Positions 34,801 to 42,880 of a stretch of DNA of 64,000 bases are shown in pieces (within the stretch, counting starts at the first letter, position 1; every line of letters begins with the position of its first letter). The DNA is taken from the NCBI RefSeq assembly GCF_023028105.1, contig NZ_CP095491.1:2914001-2978000 (forward strand), given 5' to 3'. The notes under the pieces were generated by a model. It saw nothing but the letters and a program-made list of their open reading frames with translations. It was not told the origin of the DNA and searched no databases. The DNA is from Halosolutus gelatinilyticus. Its GTDB lineage: Archaea > Halobacteriota > Halobacteria > Halobacteriales > Natrialbaceae. The translations under genes and the position numbers were made by a program.

Positions 34801-36034
34801 GGGCGACGACGACGGTAACCGTGTGCCACTCGCCCGTCGAAAGATCGCCGCCGCTGACGCTCGGCCAGTCCCCGGCGTCGGTCTGCAGCCAGAAGCTGAC
34901 GGTTCCGTCGTAGATACCCAGCCCGAACTGTTCGGCGCCGTCGGCGACGGCGCTGTGGCCCCTGTCCAGCACCGGTCCGTCGCCCCCGTCGTACTTCACC
35001 GTCGTCCGGAGGGTAAAGCCCGGCGACGAGAAGTCCAGGGTTTCGTCGGCGGCCACCGAGACGTAGCCGTCGCCGGAGACGTCGACGCCCCGACCGTCGC
35101 GTCCCGGGACGATCGCCGGATCGCCGTACAGCACGCCGTCGTTACCCGCGCCGGACTCGTCCGGGGTCACCCCGCTTTCGACTTCGTTCAGCGGTAGCCA
35201 GGCGACGGCGCTGTCCGGAACGCGATCGAATCCGCGATCGATCCGGTCCGTCGAGAGCACCGTGTCGAACGCTCGAAACGAGTCGACCACGGGAGACCCG
35301 TGGTCGTCGTTCCCCGAGTCGTAGCCCAGGTGGAGCGGCGAGTCGGCGCTGGGAAGCGACGAGAAGTCGTGGCTCGTCGCTCCGATCTCGGTCGTCCCGA
35401 GGTAGAGTCTGATCTCGCTGTCGTCGACGACCAGCGTCGTCGTGTACCAGTGCCCGCGGCTGAGGTCGCCGGCGTCGATGCCGGGCCAGTTCCCGCCGCC
35501 CTCCGTCCAGAAGGACAGCTGGCCGCCCCAGACGCCCAGCGCGTACTGATCCCCCTTCGCATAAAGCGGGCCGTCGCCGGCGTATTTGAACGTCAACTGG
35601 ATCGAAAATCCGGGCTCGGTAAAGTCGACGCCGTCGGCGTCACCGACCGCGACGTAGCTCTCGTCGGCGAGGTCGACCGCCCGTTCCGTCGGATCCGTGA
35701 CGATCGGCGGCTCGTTCCGAAGCGTTCCGTCGTTGCCGGCCCCGGAGAGATCCGGTGTGACGCGCCTCGACGAGGACGACGGCGGTCGCTCGCCGGGCGA
35801 GAGCGCGAACTCCCACGTTCCGTTCAGCGACCGCGTTCCCCCCGCGTCGGTCGTGGCGGGACGGGGCGTCAACTGTATCGACGAGAGCACGTCGTCGTAT
35901 TCGTTCACCGGCGCTACGCTGGCACCCCCGATCGGGAGCGTCGCACCCAACGCGGCGCCCGAAACGGCCGAAAGTACGGTTCGACGGTGGAGAGACGGCT
36001 CTCCGATGCCGCGGTTGCTGTTATCTCTTGACAT
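31823..36034 (-). CDS. Tat-exported GH2 beta-galactosidase-like enzyme with two nested LamG domains
   Basis: A 1403-residue secreted glycosidase. R17-R18 (LHRRTVLS) and the following hydrophobic stretch form a Tat signal. The GH2 N-terminal sugar-binding domain starts at 'SLNGTWEFALSPGERP' (about 69-85), is interrupted by two tandem LamG/concanavalin-like domains (about 90-275 and 280-475, each beginning with SGAGNDG), and resumes at 'EWHDEDVPGQWAYDG'. Then come the GH2 immunoglobulin-like domain and the barrel, with acid/base E854 (WSIANESEW) and nucleophile E924 (ILFDEAAHT). A C-terminal beta region follows. The substrate is probably a galactoside polymer or glycan, inferred from context. 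ATG 36034 is preferred; A/T-rich promoter DNA (tttatta, about 36066-36075) lies upstream. Confidence 0.85.
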   Translation of the reverse strand: MSRDNSNRGIGEPSLHRRTVLSAVSGAALGATLPIGGASVAPVNEYDDVLSSIQLTPRPATTDAGGTRSLNGTWEFALSPGERPPSSSSRRVTPDLSGAGNDGTLRNEPPIVTDPTERAVDLADESYVAVGDADGVDFTEPGFSIQLTFKYAGDGPLYAKGDQYALGVWGGQLSFWTEGGGNWPGIDAGDLSRGHWYTTTLVVDDSEIRLYLGTTEIGATSHDFSSLPSADSPLHLGYDSGNDDHGSPVVDSFRAFDTVLSTDRIDRGFDRVPDSAVAWLPLNEVESGVTPDESGAGNDGVLYGDPAIVPGRDGRGVDVSGDGYVSVAADETLDFSSPGFTLRTTVKYDGGDGPVLDRGHSAVADGAEQFGLGIYDGTVSFWLQTDAGDWPSVSGGDLSTGEWHTVTVVVARDELRLYVDGARVGSSTHDATDLASSDARFVVGGSDLDVAVASTRAFDTALSDDRIERGFQAVPDGAVLWLDYDTIEDLGVEWHDEDVPGQWAYDGYAVPSGSEEWYPPDGTLGWYRREFEVPDGWADGRLLLRFDAVYSEARVFVNDSEVGHHVGGYTPFEVDATDAVTADGANALAVAVAQQSPADDMGWQNVTGGITRDVTLLSVPDVHVAACDVTTGLRGSSAAVTVETAIRNAGARGVESATVTVTLTDPEGATVATAERPVSALDAGSSGECSFELEASDPQPWNPEQPRLYTVDVTIEADGTTETISERIGIRDVSVVGNELRLNGEAVTLRGVNWEEIHLAEHGHAVPAEITREDARRLKEANVNYVRTAHHPTSEAFLDACDELGIVVEMEAPHMFVGRGRGDPDPDVVLRQTLEMVERDKNRASVCLWSIANESEWYDAFDAAGRLVAELDPTRPTIFNHDAYDPDDPWHDVYDVRAHHYPAFRTGSTVEEHADLDEPILFDEAAHTYCYNDRELVTDPGLRDEWGLPFELIWEQCRAADSVAGAAIWAGGDHLEQWGEYRWGLLDRNRRSRPEYWHVKKVYSPVRVADAEWRGNGNAVTLTIENRHEFVDLADRSIRFEGTPGSGRRPIHVPPGERTTVTLPVEDDRLEMTVTHPEGHAIERIVVTPESPRVEIPSEPATEPFADDDGTLSVATDVYSLDIDRESGAVEVRTPDGAPLIVDAPELALTPTQQSTGRDYASAIDHRLSDRTVADVTVAEDGAAVSIAVEYDDAAGTVLLRPLADGLEVEYEFALHDSVDAREVGLAVPTATDLMTLSWLRDAQWSVYPDTHIGRPGGTACAFPDGSRPNHEEIRIRSGQPWKNDATKHGSNDFRGTKRNVYAADLTAAGGHGLGVRSDGDQHVRSQVRSESIEFLILDRSLSGTNADGWLSRHPVVDQDPTLASGETLRGSVTLQVIDGDANAPNGESEHASADPDGAGRTR

Positions 36035-36222
36035 AGACGTGGTCCGGACTATAACACACATCAATAAGTAATAAATGTATGGAAGAGACGACGGCGATAA
36101 AGATCCTCCATATTGAGCCGATCGGACCGCTGCGTCAGGTCCAAAGTCGGCGCGTCGCTTCGAAAATCCGGTTCCGTCCGCCGGCCGGCGATCGAAACCG
36201 AGATCGGGCGTCCGACGCCGCG

Positions 36223-37350
36223 TCAGCGCCCCGCTTGCACGTACTGGTCGAGATCGACGTCGGTGTCGGTCGTCTTGGTCTTGACCGACTCCGTCGTGTC
36301 GGCATCGAAGAGATAGAGATCGTCCTCGTCGAAGCCGAACGTGACGGTCATCCCCTCGTCGGGGTGGACTTCGCTGTCGATGCGGGCGGTCAGGTCGATC
36401 TCGCCCATTTTGGCGTACAGGAAGTTCTCGTTACCCATCTGCTCGACGACGGTGACCTCGCTGGGCATGCTTCCGTCGGAGACGAGATCGAGGTCCTCCG
36501 GTCGCACGCCGACGCGGACTCGGTCCCGACCGTCGACGAGCGAGGGGTCCTCGAGCGCGTACTCGAACCCGCCTGGCCCGCGGAGGACGGCCCCGTCCAC
36601 GTCGGCGGAAAGGAGGTTGATGCTCGGACTGCCGATGAAGCCCGCGACGAACTCGTTGGCCGGCGATCGATAGACCTCGCTTGCCGTGCCGACCTGCTGG
36701 AGTTCGCCCCCGTTGAGGACGGCGATGCGATCGCCCATCGCCATCGCCTCGGTCTGATCGTGCGTCACGTACGCCGTGGTCACGCTCAGTTCCTGTTGGA
36801 GTTCCTGGAGTTCGGTCCGCATCGTCGAGCGGAGCTTGGCGTCCAGGTTCGACAGCGGCTCGTCCATGAGGAACACTTCGGGATCGCGGATGATCGCCCG
36901 CCCGAGCGCGACTCGCTGTTGCTGGCCGCCGGAGAGCTCCCTTGGCTTCTGATCGAGTAGATCCTCGATCCCGAGCAGTTCCGCGACGGAGTGAACCTCG
37001 GCGTCGATCTCATCGGACGACAGTTTGGTCGAGAGGCGGAGCGGGAACCCGATGTTCTTCCCCACGGTCATGTGGGGGTACAGCGCATAGTTTTGGAACA
37101 CCATCGCGACGTCCCGCTCTCGCGCGCGTTGGTCGGTCACGTCCTGTCCGTCGAATTCGATGGCGCCGTCCGTCACGTCTTCTAACCCGGCGATACATCG
37201 GAGCGTGGTCGTCTTTCCGCAGCCGGACGGACCGACGAAGACGAGAAACTCCCCGTCCTCGATCGTCAGGTCGAAATCGTCGACTGCGACGATCTGTTCA
37301 CCGCCGTCACCGTACTCCTTGCGTAAATTCGTAATGTCGATTGTTGCCAT
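36223..37350 (-). CDS. MalK/UgpC-type sugar ABC transporter ATPase
   Basis: A 375-residue nucleotide-binding subunit. Walker A is 'GPSGCGKTTTLR', signature 'LSGGQQQRVALGRA', Walker B 'VFLMDEPLSNLDAKLR', switch 'VTHDQTEAM', followed by TOBE/MOP-like regulatory domains (about 240-360). This is the CUT1 family ATPase that drives oligosaccharide or glycoside uptake. I use ATG 37350; a GTG nine bases upstream is possible. It is the last gene of the transporter operon, 12 nt after the second permease. Confidence 0.94.
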   Translation of the reverse strand: MATIDITNLRKEYGDGGEQIVAVDDFDLTIEDGEFLVFVGPSGCGKTTTLRCIAGLEDVTDGAIEFDGQDVTDQRARERDVAMVFQNYALYPHMTVGKNIGFPLRLSTKLSSDEIDAEVHSVAELLGIEDLLDQKPRELSGGQQQRVALGRAIIRDPEVFLMDEPLSNLDAKLRSTMRTELQELQQELSVTTAYVTHDQTEAMAMGDRIAVLNGGELQQVGTASEVYRSPANEFVAGFIGSPSINLLSADVDGAVLRGPGGFEYALEDPSLVDGRDRVRVGVRPEDLDLVSDGSMPSEVTVVEQMGNENFLYAKMGEIDLTARIDSEVHPDEGMTVTFGFDEDDLYLFDADTTESVKTKTTDTDVDLDQYVQAGR

Positions 37351-37362
37351 TGTGAGCACACC

Positions 37363-38199
37363 TTATTCTTTGACCGCTCCCGAGAGGATTCCCTTGATGA
37401 AGTACTGCTGCATGGTCAGGAACACGACGAATATCGGCGTCACGGCGAGCGACGTGGCGACCATGATCTGGTCGAAGTAGACGCGCTGTTGGTCGACGAG
37501 ATCCGCCAGCGCGAGCGGGATCGTGTACACCTCCGGATCCTGCAGGACCACCAGCGGATAGAGGAACGCCTGCCACTGGTTGAGAAACAGGATGATCGAC
37601 AGGGCCGCGAGCGACGGGAGCATGGTCGGGAGCGCGATCTTGTAGTACAGCTGGAACTCCGTCGCACCGTCCATCCGCGCCGACTCCAGCAGCGAGTCGG
37701 GGATCGCCTTCATGTTCTGGCGCATCAGAAAGATCCCGAGCGGGTTCGCCGCCCACGGCAGGATCACTGCCAGGAACGAGTTGGTCCAACCGATCTGGGT
37801 TATCAGCAGGTACAGCGGGATGATCAGCAGCTGGATCGGCAGGACCAGCGTCGCCAGAATGAAGTAGAACAGGGGTTCCTTGAACCGGAACTCGTACTTC
37901 GCGAAGGCGAACCCGGCCATCGAACAGAGGATCAGCGACAGGATCGTGTACGAGACCGCGATGATGATGCTGTTTTGCATGCTGTTGACGAAGTCGACGT
38001 TCTCCTGAAGCGCCCGGAAGTTCTCGAGCCAGTGGGCCCCCGGAATCAACCGTGGCGGCCACGAGAAGAACTCCGACTGCGGGATCGTCGCGGCGACGAT
38101 CATCCAGTACAGCGGGATCATCACGAGCACCACCAGCGTCAACAGGAAGATGTAGCTTCCGAACTTCCACAGCGCTTCGTCGCGTTCTTGCGATCGCAC
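37363..38199 (-). CDS. Sugar ABC transporter permease (MalG/UgpE-like)
   Basis: A 278-residue membrane permease with six helices. The EAA loop that contacts the ATPase is 'LESARMDGATEFQLYYKIALPTMLP'. It belongs to the CUT1 MalG-type group. The start is GTG at 38199, sharing one base with the TAG of the upstream permease, so the two are translationally coupled; there is no ATG nearby. It forms the channel with the next permease. Confidence 0.93.
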   Translation of the reverse strand: MRSQERDEALWKFGSYIFLLTLVVLVMIPLYWMIVAATIPQSEFFSWPPRLIPGAHWLENFRALQENVDFVNSMQNSIIIAVSYTILSLILCSMAGFAFAKYEFRFKEPLFYFILATLVLPIQLLIIPLYLLITQIGWTNSFLAVILPWAANPLGIFLMRQNMKAIPDSLLESARMDGATEFQLYYKIALPTMLPSLAALSIILFLNQWQAFLYPLVVLQDPEVYTIPLALADLVDQQRVYFDQIMVATSLAVTPIFVVFLTMQQYFIKGILSGAVKE

Positions 38200-39218
38200 T
38201 ACTTCTCACCTCCGTACTTAATCTGGACGATGGACATAGCACTAACGATTATCACGAGCAGCACCGAGACGGCGCTGGCGTATCCCAGGTTGAGCTGGAG
38301 GAACGCCTGATTGTAGATGTACTGGACGACGGTGATCGTCGCGTTCGACGGGCCGCCGCCGGTGATGATGTACGGTTCGGAGAAGATCTGGAAGGTCCCG
38401 ATCGTCGAGGAGACGACGACGAACAGCAACACCGGTCTGATCTGCGGTAGCGTCACGTATCGGAACTTCTGCCACCGCGTCGCACCGTCGATCTCCGCGG
38501 CCTCGTACAGCGGCTGCGCGACCGTCTGGAGGCCGGCCAGCAGGATGATCGTGTTGTACCCCAGCCAGCGCCACGTGACCGCGATGACGAGCGTCATCCG
38601 CGCGCCCCACGCGCTACCCAACCACGCGACCGGCGAGAAGCCGACCTGCGTGAGGAGGTAGTTGACGAGGCCGACCTGATCGTTGAACAGCAACAGGAAG
38701 ATCGTCGAGTACGCGACCAGTCCGGTCGCTACGGGGAGCGCGATCAGCGTCCGGAACAGCCCCTTCGCTCGGATGAACTTCGAGTCCAACACGAGCGCGG
38801 TCGCCAGTCCCAGGGTCACCATCAGCGGCACCTGGACGAAGAAGATGAACGCCGTGTTGAACAGGGACCGGTGGAACAACGAGTCCCTGAAGATCAGCCG
38901 TTCGTAGTGCGACAGCCCGACGAACTCCAGGTTCGCGATGGTCGGGATCGTGATTTCGAGCGGACCCAGGGTGATCGTGAGCAGTATGTCGTTCGAAACG
39001 CCGACGTAGCTAAAGAACGAGAGGTAGAGCGTGTACGCCGTCGGGAACAGCAGGAAGATCCCGAAGAGGATGAAAAACGGCGAAATATACGCGTACGGAA
39101 GCCCCGGGATCGTCGGGACGATCTCGGAGACGTCTTGGCGAGCGTATCGAATCCGATCGGCGAGCTGTCGATACGTTCTCGACGTTCGGACCGTGGACTG
39201 GATGGCGGTACGAACCAT
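38199..39218 (-). CDS. Sugar ABC transporter permease (MalF/UgpA-like)
   Basis: A 339-residue permease with a cytoplasmic N-terminus of about 45 residues and six or more helices. The EAA motif is 'YEAAEIDGATRWQKFRYVTLPQIRP'. It is the MalF-type partner of the next gene. A 259-nt gap, including a 14-bp palindrome, separates it from the solute-binding protein gene, so the two parts of the operon may be expressed at different levels. Confidence 0.93.
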   Translation of the reverse strand: MVRTAIQSTVRTSRTYRQLADRIRYARQDVSEIVPTIPGLPYAYISPFFILFGIFLLFPTAYTLYLSFFSYVGVSNDILLTITLGPLEITIPTIANLEFVGLSHYERLIFRDSLFHRSLFNTAFIFFVQVPLMVTLGLATALVLDSKFIRAKGLFRTLIALPVATGLVAYSTIFLLLFNDQVGLVNYLLTQVGFSPVAWLGSAWGARMTLVIAVTWRWLGYNTIILLAGLQTVAQPLYEAAEIDGATRWQKFRYVTLPQIRPVLLFVVVSSTIGTFQIFSEPYIITGGGPSNATITVVQYIYNQAFLQLNLGYASAVSVLLVIIVSAMSIVQIKYGGEK

Positions 39219-39447
39219 CGGCGTCAGCGCCCCCCACTCGTCGGCCTCTCGTCCAGACGTCGCCGACCTACGGTCGGCGCCGCGGGGACCGGTCCGCCCG
39301 GAGCGTCCAGTTGCGATTCGTCCGTGCTGTCGAACGACGGCCGATCGGCGGCGCTTCGAACGATCCGGTACCGCGACGTCACCGGGGGTGTTCTGGCACC
39401 GGTTCTCGATTTTTCTGAATCCATGGTTAGCGGTGTCAAAGGCGTGT

Positions 39448-39461
39448 ACGTAGATCTACGT
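39448..39461 (-). terminator. Palindrome acgtagatctacgt downstream of the SBP gene
   Basis: A perfect 14-bp palindrome 16 nt past the stop of the solute-binding protein gene. In RNA it could form a short hairpin that partially terminates transcription or protects the upstream mRNA end, which is a common way to make more binding protein than permease. It could equally be a DNA operator. I cannot tell which from sequence. Confidence 0.3.
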
Positions 39462-39477
39462 CAAATAGTTTCGGACG

Positions 39478-40809
39478 TTACGCCAGCTCACGGCCGGTTC
39501 GGTCGGCGACGGTCTCGGCGGCGTTCCGGACCGCGTCCTCGGGGGATTTGTTCCCGTCGAGCATGTTCCCGAGTTCGGTCTCGATCGCGTCCTGCACCTC
39601 CGGGGTGTCCGTCGTGTAGCGATACGGCTCGATCTCTTCGGCGACCTCCGCGAACAGGCTGAAGATCGGCTGTCCGCCGTAGAAGTCCTGCTCCTGGTCG
39701 TAAATATCGGCCTCGTAGGCCGACGTCAGCGATGGGAAGAGCCCGTACTCTTCGAGCATCGCGTTTTGTACCTCGGGCGTGGTCATCGCGTACAGACAGT
39801 AGTCGAACGCGCGGTTGACCGTCTCCCCGTCGTCGATCTGGGACGGAATCGCCAGGTTCGATCCGCCGCGATTCGACGCGCGGGTGCCGCCCGATTCGAA
39901 CGCGGGGAGCTTGTATACGCCCCAGTTACCGGACGTGTCCTTCAGCTCGGCTCGCAGGGTCCCATCCATCCACGCCGCGCTCGGGAGGGAGGCCAGCGTG
40001 CCCTCGGAGAACGACGTGAACCACCCGCCGGACCACAGCTCGATCCGGGTCGTGATTCCGGCGTCGTTCATGTCCCGGATGAGCGTTGCGACGCGCACGC
40101 TCTCTTCGCTGTCGACGTTGACCGCGCCGTCCTCGGTGAACGCTTGCCCGCCGAGCTGTCGCAGGAGCATCCGCCACAGCTGGGACATCTCCTGGGGTGG
40201 AAGGTTGATCATCGCCACGTCGTTCGGGAGCTGCTGGCCGGCCTCGATGAAGTCGTCCCACGTCTCGATGGCCTCGACGTCGATGCCGGCGTCCTCGTAT
40301 CGGTCCCGCTTGTAGAAGACGCCGGTGGGACCGATGTCCCACGGGATCGCGTAGTAGGCGTCCTCGTAACTGACGGTTTGCCACTTGCCCTCGACGATCT
40401 CCTCGACGATCCCCGCCTCTTCGATCCGGTCCGTGAGGTCGCGAAGCCCGCCGATGCTGGCGTAGTTCGTCACGTCGTAGTTCTGAACCGCGGAGAAATC
40501 GGGCGCACCGGTGCCGCTCGTAATCGCGGTCTGGAACCGCTGTTCCCAGGCATCGCCGCCCAGCTCTTTGACCGTCACGTCCGCCCCTTCCTCGTCGTTG
40601 TACCGCTTAGCGGCGTCCTGTAGCGCTTTCGCTGCGACGTTCCAGGCCCAGCCGTTCGCGGAGGGGGCCAGCTCTGACGTCGACGGTCCGGAGCTATCGT
40701 CGGCATCGCCGCCGAAACTAACGCAGCCTGCGAGACCAGCGGTGCCCGCGATCCCGAGCGCTTTGAGCAGCTGTCGACGCCGAGAATTCGGGTCTGAAGA
40801 CTCTGTCAT
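39478..40809 (-). CDS. Extracellular sugar-binding lipoprotein (family 1 SBP)
   Basis: A 443-residue binding protein. The N-terminus has a Tat motif (R10-R11-R12) and lipobox LAGC with lipid-attachment Cys C29, so it should be exported folded and anchored to the outer face of the membrane. The rest is a two-lobe bacterial-type family 1 SBP (PDFSAVQNYDVTNYASIGGL, DIGPTGVFYKRDRYEDAGID). It delivers the sugar to the permeases encoded downstream. A strong promoter-like element with an adjacent palindrome precedes it. The ligand is probably a galactoside, from context. Confidence 0.93.
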   Translation of the reverse strand: MTESSDPNSRRRQLLKALGIAGTAGLAGCVSFGGDADDSSGPSTSELAPSANGWAWNVAAKALQDAAKRYNDEEGADVTVKELGGDAWEQRFQTAITSGTGAPDFSAVQNYDVTNYASIGGLRDLTDRIEEAGIVEEIVEGKWQTVSYEDAYYAIPWDIGPTGVFYKRDRYEDAGIDVEAIETWDDFIEAGQQLPNDVAMINLPPQEMSQLWRMLLRQLGGQAFTEDGAVNVDSEESVRVATLIRDMNDAGITTRIELWSGGWFTSFSEGTLASLPSAAWMDGTLRAELKDTSGNWGVYKLPAFESGGTRASNRGGSNLAIPSQIDDGETVNRAFDYCLYAMTTPEVQNAMLEEYGLFPSLTSAYEADIYDQEQDFYGGQPIFSLFAEVAEEIEPYRYTTDTPEVQDAIETELGNMLDGNKSPEDAVRNAAETVADRTGRELA

Positions 40810-40840
40810 GGGGAGTACGATCTCACAATCGAATACGGAG

Positions 40841-40860
40841 TATATTAAAATACCGGTATT
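40841..40860 (-). promoter_or_regulatory. SBP/transporter promoter with palindrome AATACCGGTATT
   Basis: On the minus strand a TATA-like ttaatata (40841-40848) lies about 35 nt before the SBP ATG at 40809. Directly upstream of it is a perfect 12-bp palindrome, aataccggtatt (40849-40860), at the BRE position. A regulator bound there would block or recruit TFB/TBP. It does not match the IclR operator candidate. Confidence 0.5.
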
Positions 40861-40950
40861 AACAATTATGAGGGAGAGGCGGTACGATCGTGCCGCTAAT
40901 CGACGCTGAAACGCCCGCGATCGGACCCGAAACCCGCGCGTGATGCTCGG

Positions 40951-41703
40951 TCAGTTCAGTTCCAGGACGGCCGCGATCGCCGCGTCGGGATCGCCGGTCG
41001 GCGAGAATTCGCACCCGACGAACCCGTCGTAGCCGGCGTCGTCGATCGCCCGGAAGACGTTTTCGTAGTTCAGTTCGCCGGTCCCCGGTTCGTGGCGGCC
41101 CGGCACGTCGGCGACGTGTACGTGGCCGATTCGGTCGACGTTCTCGGTGATCGTCCGGATGACGTCTCCCTCGGTGATCTGCTGGTGATACACGTCGTAC
41201 AACAGCGTGACGGCGGGCGAACCGACCGCATCGACGATCTCGAACCCCTCCTCGCTTGTGGACAGGTAATTCCTCGGGTGGTCGACGTCGGTGTTGAGCG
41301 GTTCCAGCGCGATCGCGACGTCCGCCGCCTCGGCGTCGGCCGCGACCCGCGAAAGGACGTCCACGACGTTCTCTCGCTGCTGCGGCCGATCGAGTCCGTC
41401 CTGGTCCGGCCCGGTCGTCGCGATCAGCGTCGGGATCCCCAGCCCCGAAGCGGTCTCGATCGATTCGCGGATCGTCTCGACCGCGTCGTCGGCCGCTCCG
41501 GGATCGGTCAGCACGCCGCCGGCGACGCAGCCGACGATCTCGACGTCCGACTCTGCGGCGGCGGTCTCGATGGCGTCCAGATCTTTCCCGCGCCAGTCCC
41601 AGAACTCGACGGCACCGACGCCGGCCGCAGCGGCTCGGTGGATCCGATCGCGGAACGGCTCGTCGTCGTACACCATCTCGAGACAGATCGAGAACTCGAC
41701 CAT
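40951..41703 (-). CDS. Hydroxypyruvate isomerase-like TIM barrel
   Basis: A 250-residue protein of the AP-endonuclease-2-like xylose isomerase TIM-barrel superfamily. 'ICLEMVYDDEPFRDRIHRAAAAG', 'IALEPLNTDVDHP', 'TLLYDVYHQQITEGD', 'IGHVHVADVPGRHEPGTGELNY' and 'GFVGCEF' match the Hyi group, which isomerises hydroxypyruvate and tartronate semialdehyde; related enzymes act on other keto or aldo acids. Metal ligands would be the E in ALEPL, D in LYDVYH, H in HVHVAD and E in GCEF. It overlaps the preceding Gfo/Idh gene by 1 nt, so the two act together. The true substrate is unknown. Confidence 0.8.
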   Translation of the reverse strand: MVEFSICLEMVYDDEPFRDRIHRAAAAGVGAVEFWDWRGKDLDAIETAAAESDVEIVGCVAGGVLTDPGAADDAVETIRESIETASGLGIPTLIATTGPDQDGLDRPQQRENVVDVLSRVAADAEAADVAIALEPLNTDVDHPRNYLSTSEEGFEIVDAVGSPAVTLLYDVYHQQITEGDVIRTITENVDRIGHVHVADVPGRHEPGTGELNYENVFRAIDDAGYDGFVGCEFSPTGDPDAAIAAVLELN

Positions 41704-42806
41704 CAGTCCTCACCCGCCGGCGCCGGCGCGAGGTCCCCCGCATCGAGCATCGCCTGCAGGGGATTGTCCTCGATCTCCAGCGGAAGGTCGACCCGCCCCC
41801 GTCGCCGGGCGGACTCCCACGCGGCGAAGATGAGTTCCGTCGCGTTGAGCGCGTTTTCCGCCCCGAGTTCGGGCGTTTCGCCCTCGCTGAGACAGCGCAC
41901 GTTTTCGGCGATGGCGCGATCGATGAACTCCCAGCCGTGGAGTCCGTCCTCGGTCTCGACGGGGGTCCAGCCCTCCCCGTCCCGGCGGATGCGAAGCGCC
42001 GGTACCTCCTCGTCCCCGTCGCCCTCGGGACCGACCTCGATGACGCCGTCGGCGCCGATCAAGCGGTTGTGACACGCGAACGCGCCGGCCGGGCCGCCGG
42101 CGCCGGTGCTGTCGGAGGCCGCGACGCCGTGGACGCCGTTCTCGTACTTCCAGTGGACGATCGCCTGGTTCTCGTTGTGCGTGCCGAAGAGGACGTTCTC
42201 CTCGGAGTAGTCGATCTGACCGAGCACCCACTCGCCCGAGGTCTCGTCGTTGAAGTAGTTACAGAGGTCGAAGGAGTGACTCCCGTAGTCGAAGATACCG
42301 ACCGGCGCGGAAAACTCGACCCGTCGGAGGTCGCCGATCTCGCCGGCGTCGAGCAGGTCCTTCGCGGTTCTGACGGCGTCGCTGAACCGACGCTGGTGGT
42401 TGAACGTGAGCTGAACGTCGTGGCGGCTGGCCTCCTGCGTCATCAGCTTCGCGCCGCCGTACGTGTCGGCCATCGGTTTCTCGCAGTGGATCGCGTCGAC
42501 GACGCCGCTGCGGATGCACCCGAGCGCGATTTCGGCGTGGATCGACGGAGGAACGCAGATCGAGACGATATCCGGCTCGATCGCCTCCAGCATCTCCTCG
42601 TACGCTACGAAAACGTTCTCCTCGTCGACGTCGAACTCGTCGGCGAACGCCTCGGCGTTCTCTCTGACGATGTCGGCGCAGGCGACGAGCGTACACTCGC
42701 GGTGATTCTCGTATCCCGCCGCGTGGTGATACGCCATCGCGTAGCCGTCCCGTCCCGGGTCGTCCGGCTCCGCACCAGTACCGACAACTGCGACCGTGTA
42801 AGGCAT
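41703..42806 (-). CDS. Gfo/Idh/MocA family oxidoreductase
   Basis: A 367-residue NAD(P)-dependent sugar or sugar-acid dehydrogenase. A Rossmann fold begins 'YTVAVVGTG'; the catalytic 'EKPMADTYG' (K of the EKP motif) is present, followed by 'SFDLCNYF' in the C-terminal domain. The frame continues upstream, but ATG 42806 sits about 25 nt from a clear TATA-like box and starts the Rossmann fold normally. It is tightly coupled to the isomerase-like gene. It could oxidise galactose or a side-chain sugar; sequence does not say. Confidence 0.88.
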   Translation of the reverse strand: MPYTVAVVGTGAEPDDPGRDGYAMAYHHAAGYENHRECTLVACADIVRENAEAFADEFDVDEENVFVAYEEMLEAIEPDIVSICVPPSIHAEIALGCIRSGVVDAIHCEKPMADTYGGAKLMTQEASRHDVQLTFNHQRRFSDAVRTAKDLLDAGEIGDLRRVEFSAPVGIFDYGSHSFDLCNYFNDETSGEWVLGQIDYSEENVLFGTHNENQAIVHWKYENGVHGVAASDSTGAGGPAGAFACHNRLIGADGVIEVGPEGDGDEEVPALRIRRDGEGWTPVETEDGLHGWEFIDRAIAENVRCLSEGETPELGAENALNATELIFAAWESARRRGRVDLPLEIEDNPLQAMLDAGDLAPAPAGED

Positions 42807-42827
42807 CACGACATCAATCCCGCTGGG

Positions 42828-42837
42828 TCTATAAAAA
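42828..42837 (-). promoter_or_regulatory. TATA box of the Gfo/Idh-isomerase unit
   Basis: Minus-strand element tttttataga (42828-42837), 22-31 nt from the ATG at 42806: a textbook leaderless haloarchaeal promoter within the galactoside locus. Confidence 0.6.
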
Positions 42838-42880
42838 CGATCGCGAAGCGGCAACGCAAGTCGGCGGCGATGCCCCGCGT

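Noticed and set aside
31862-35197. Long plus-strand frames opposite the LamG-GH2 gene
   Set aside because: Same antisense artefact: no conserved motif, and the minus-strand protein is continuous with intact catalytic residues.
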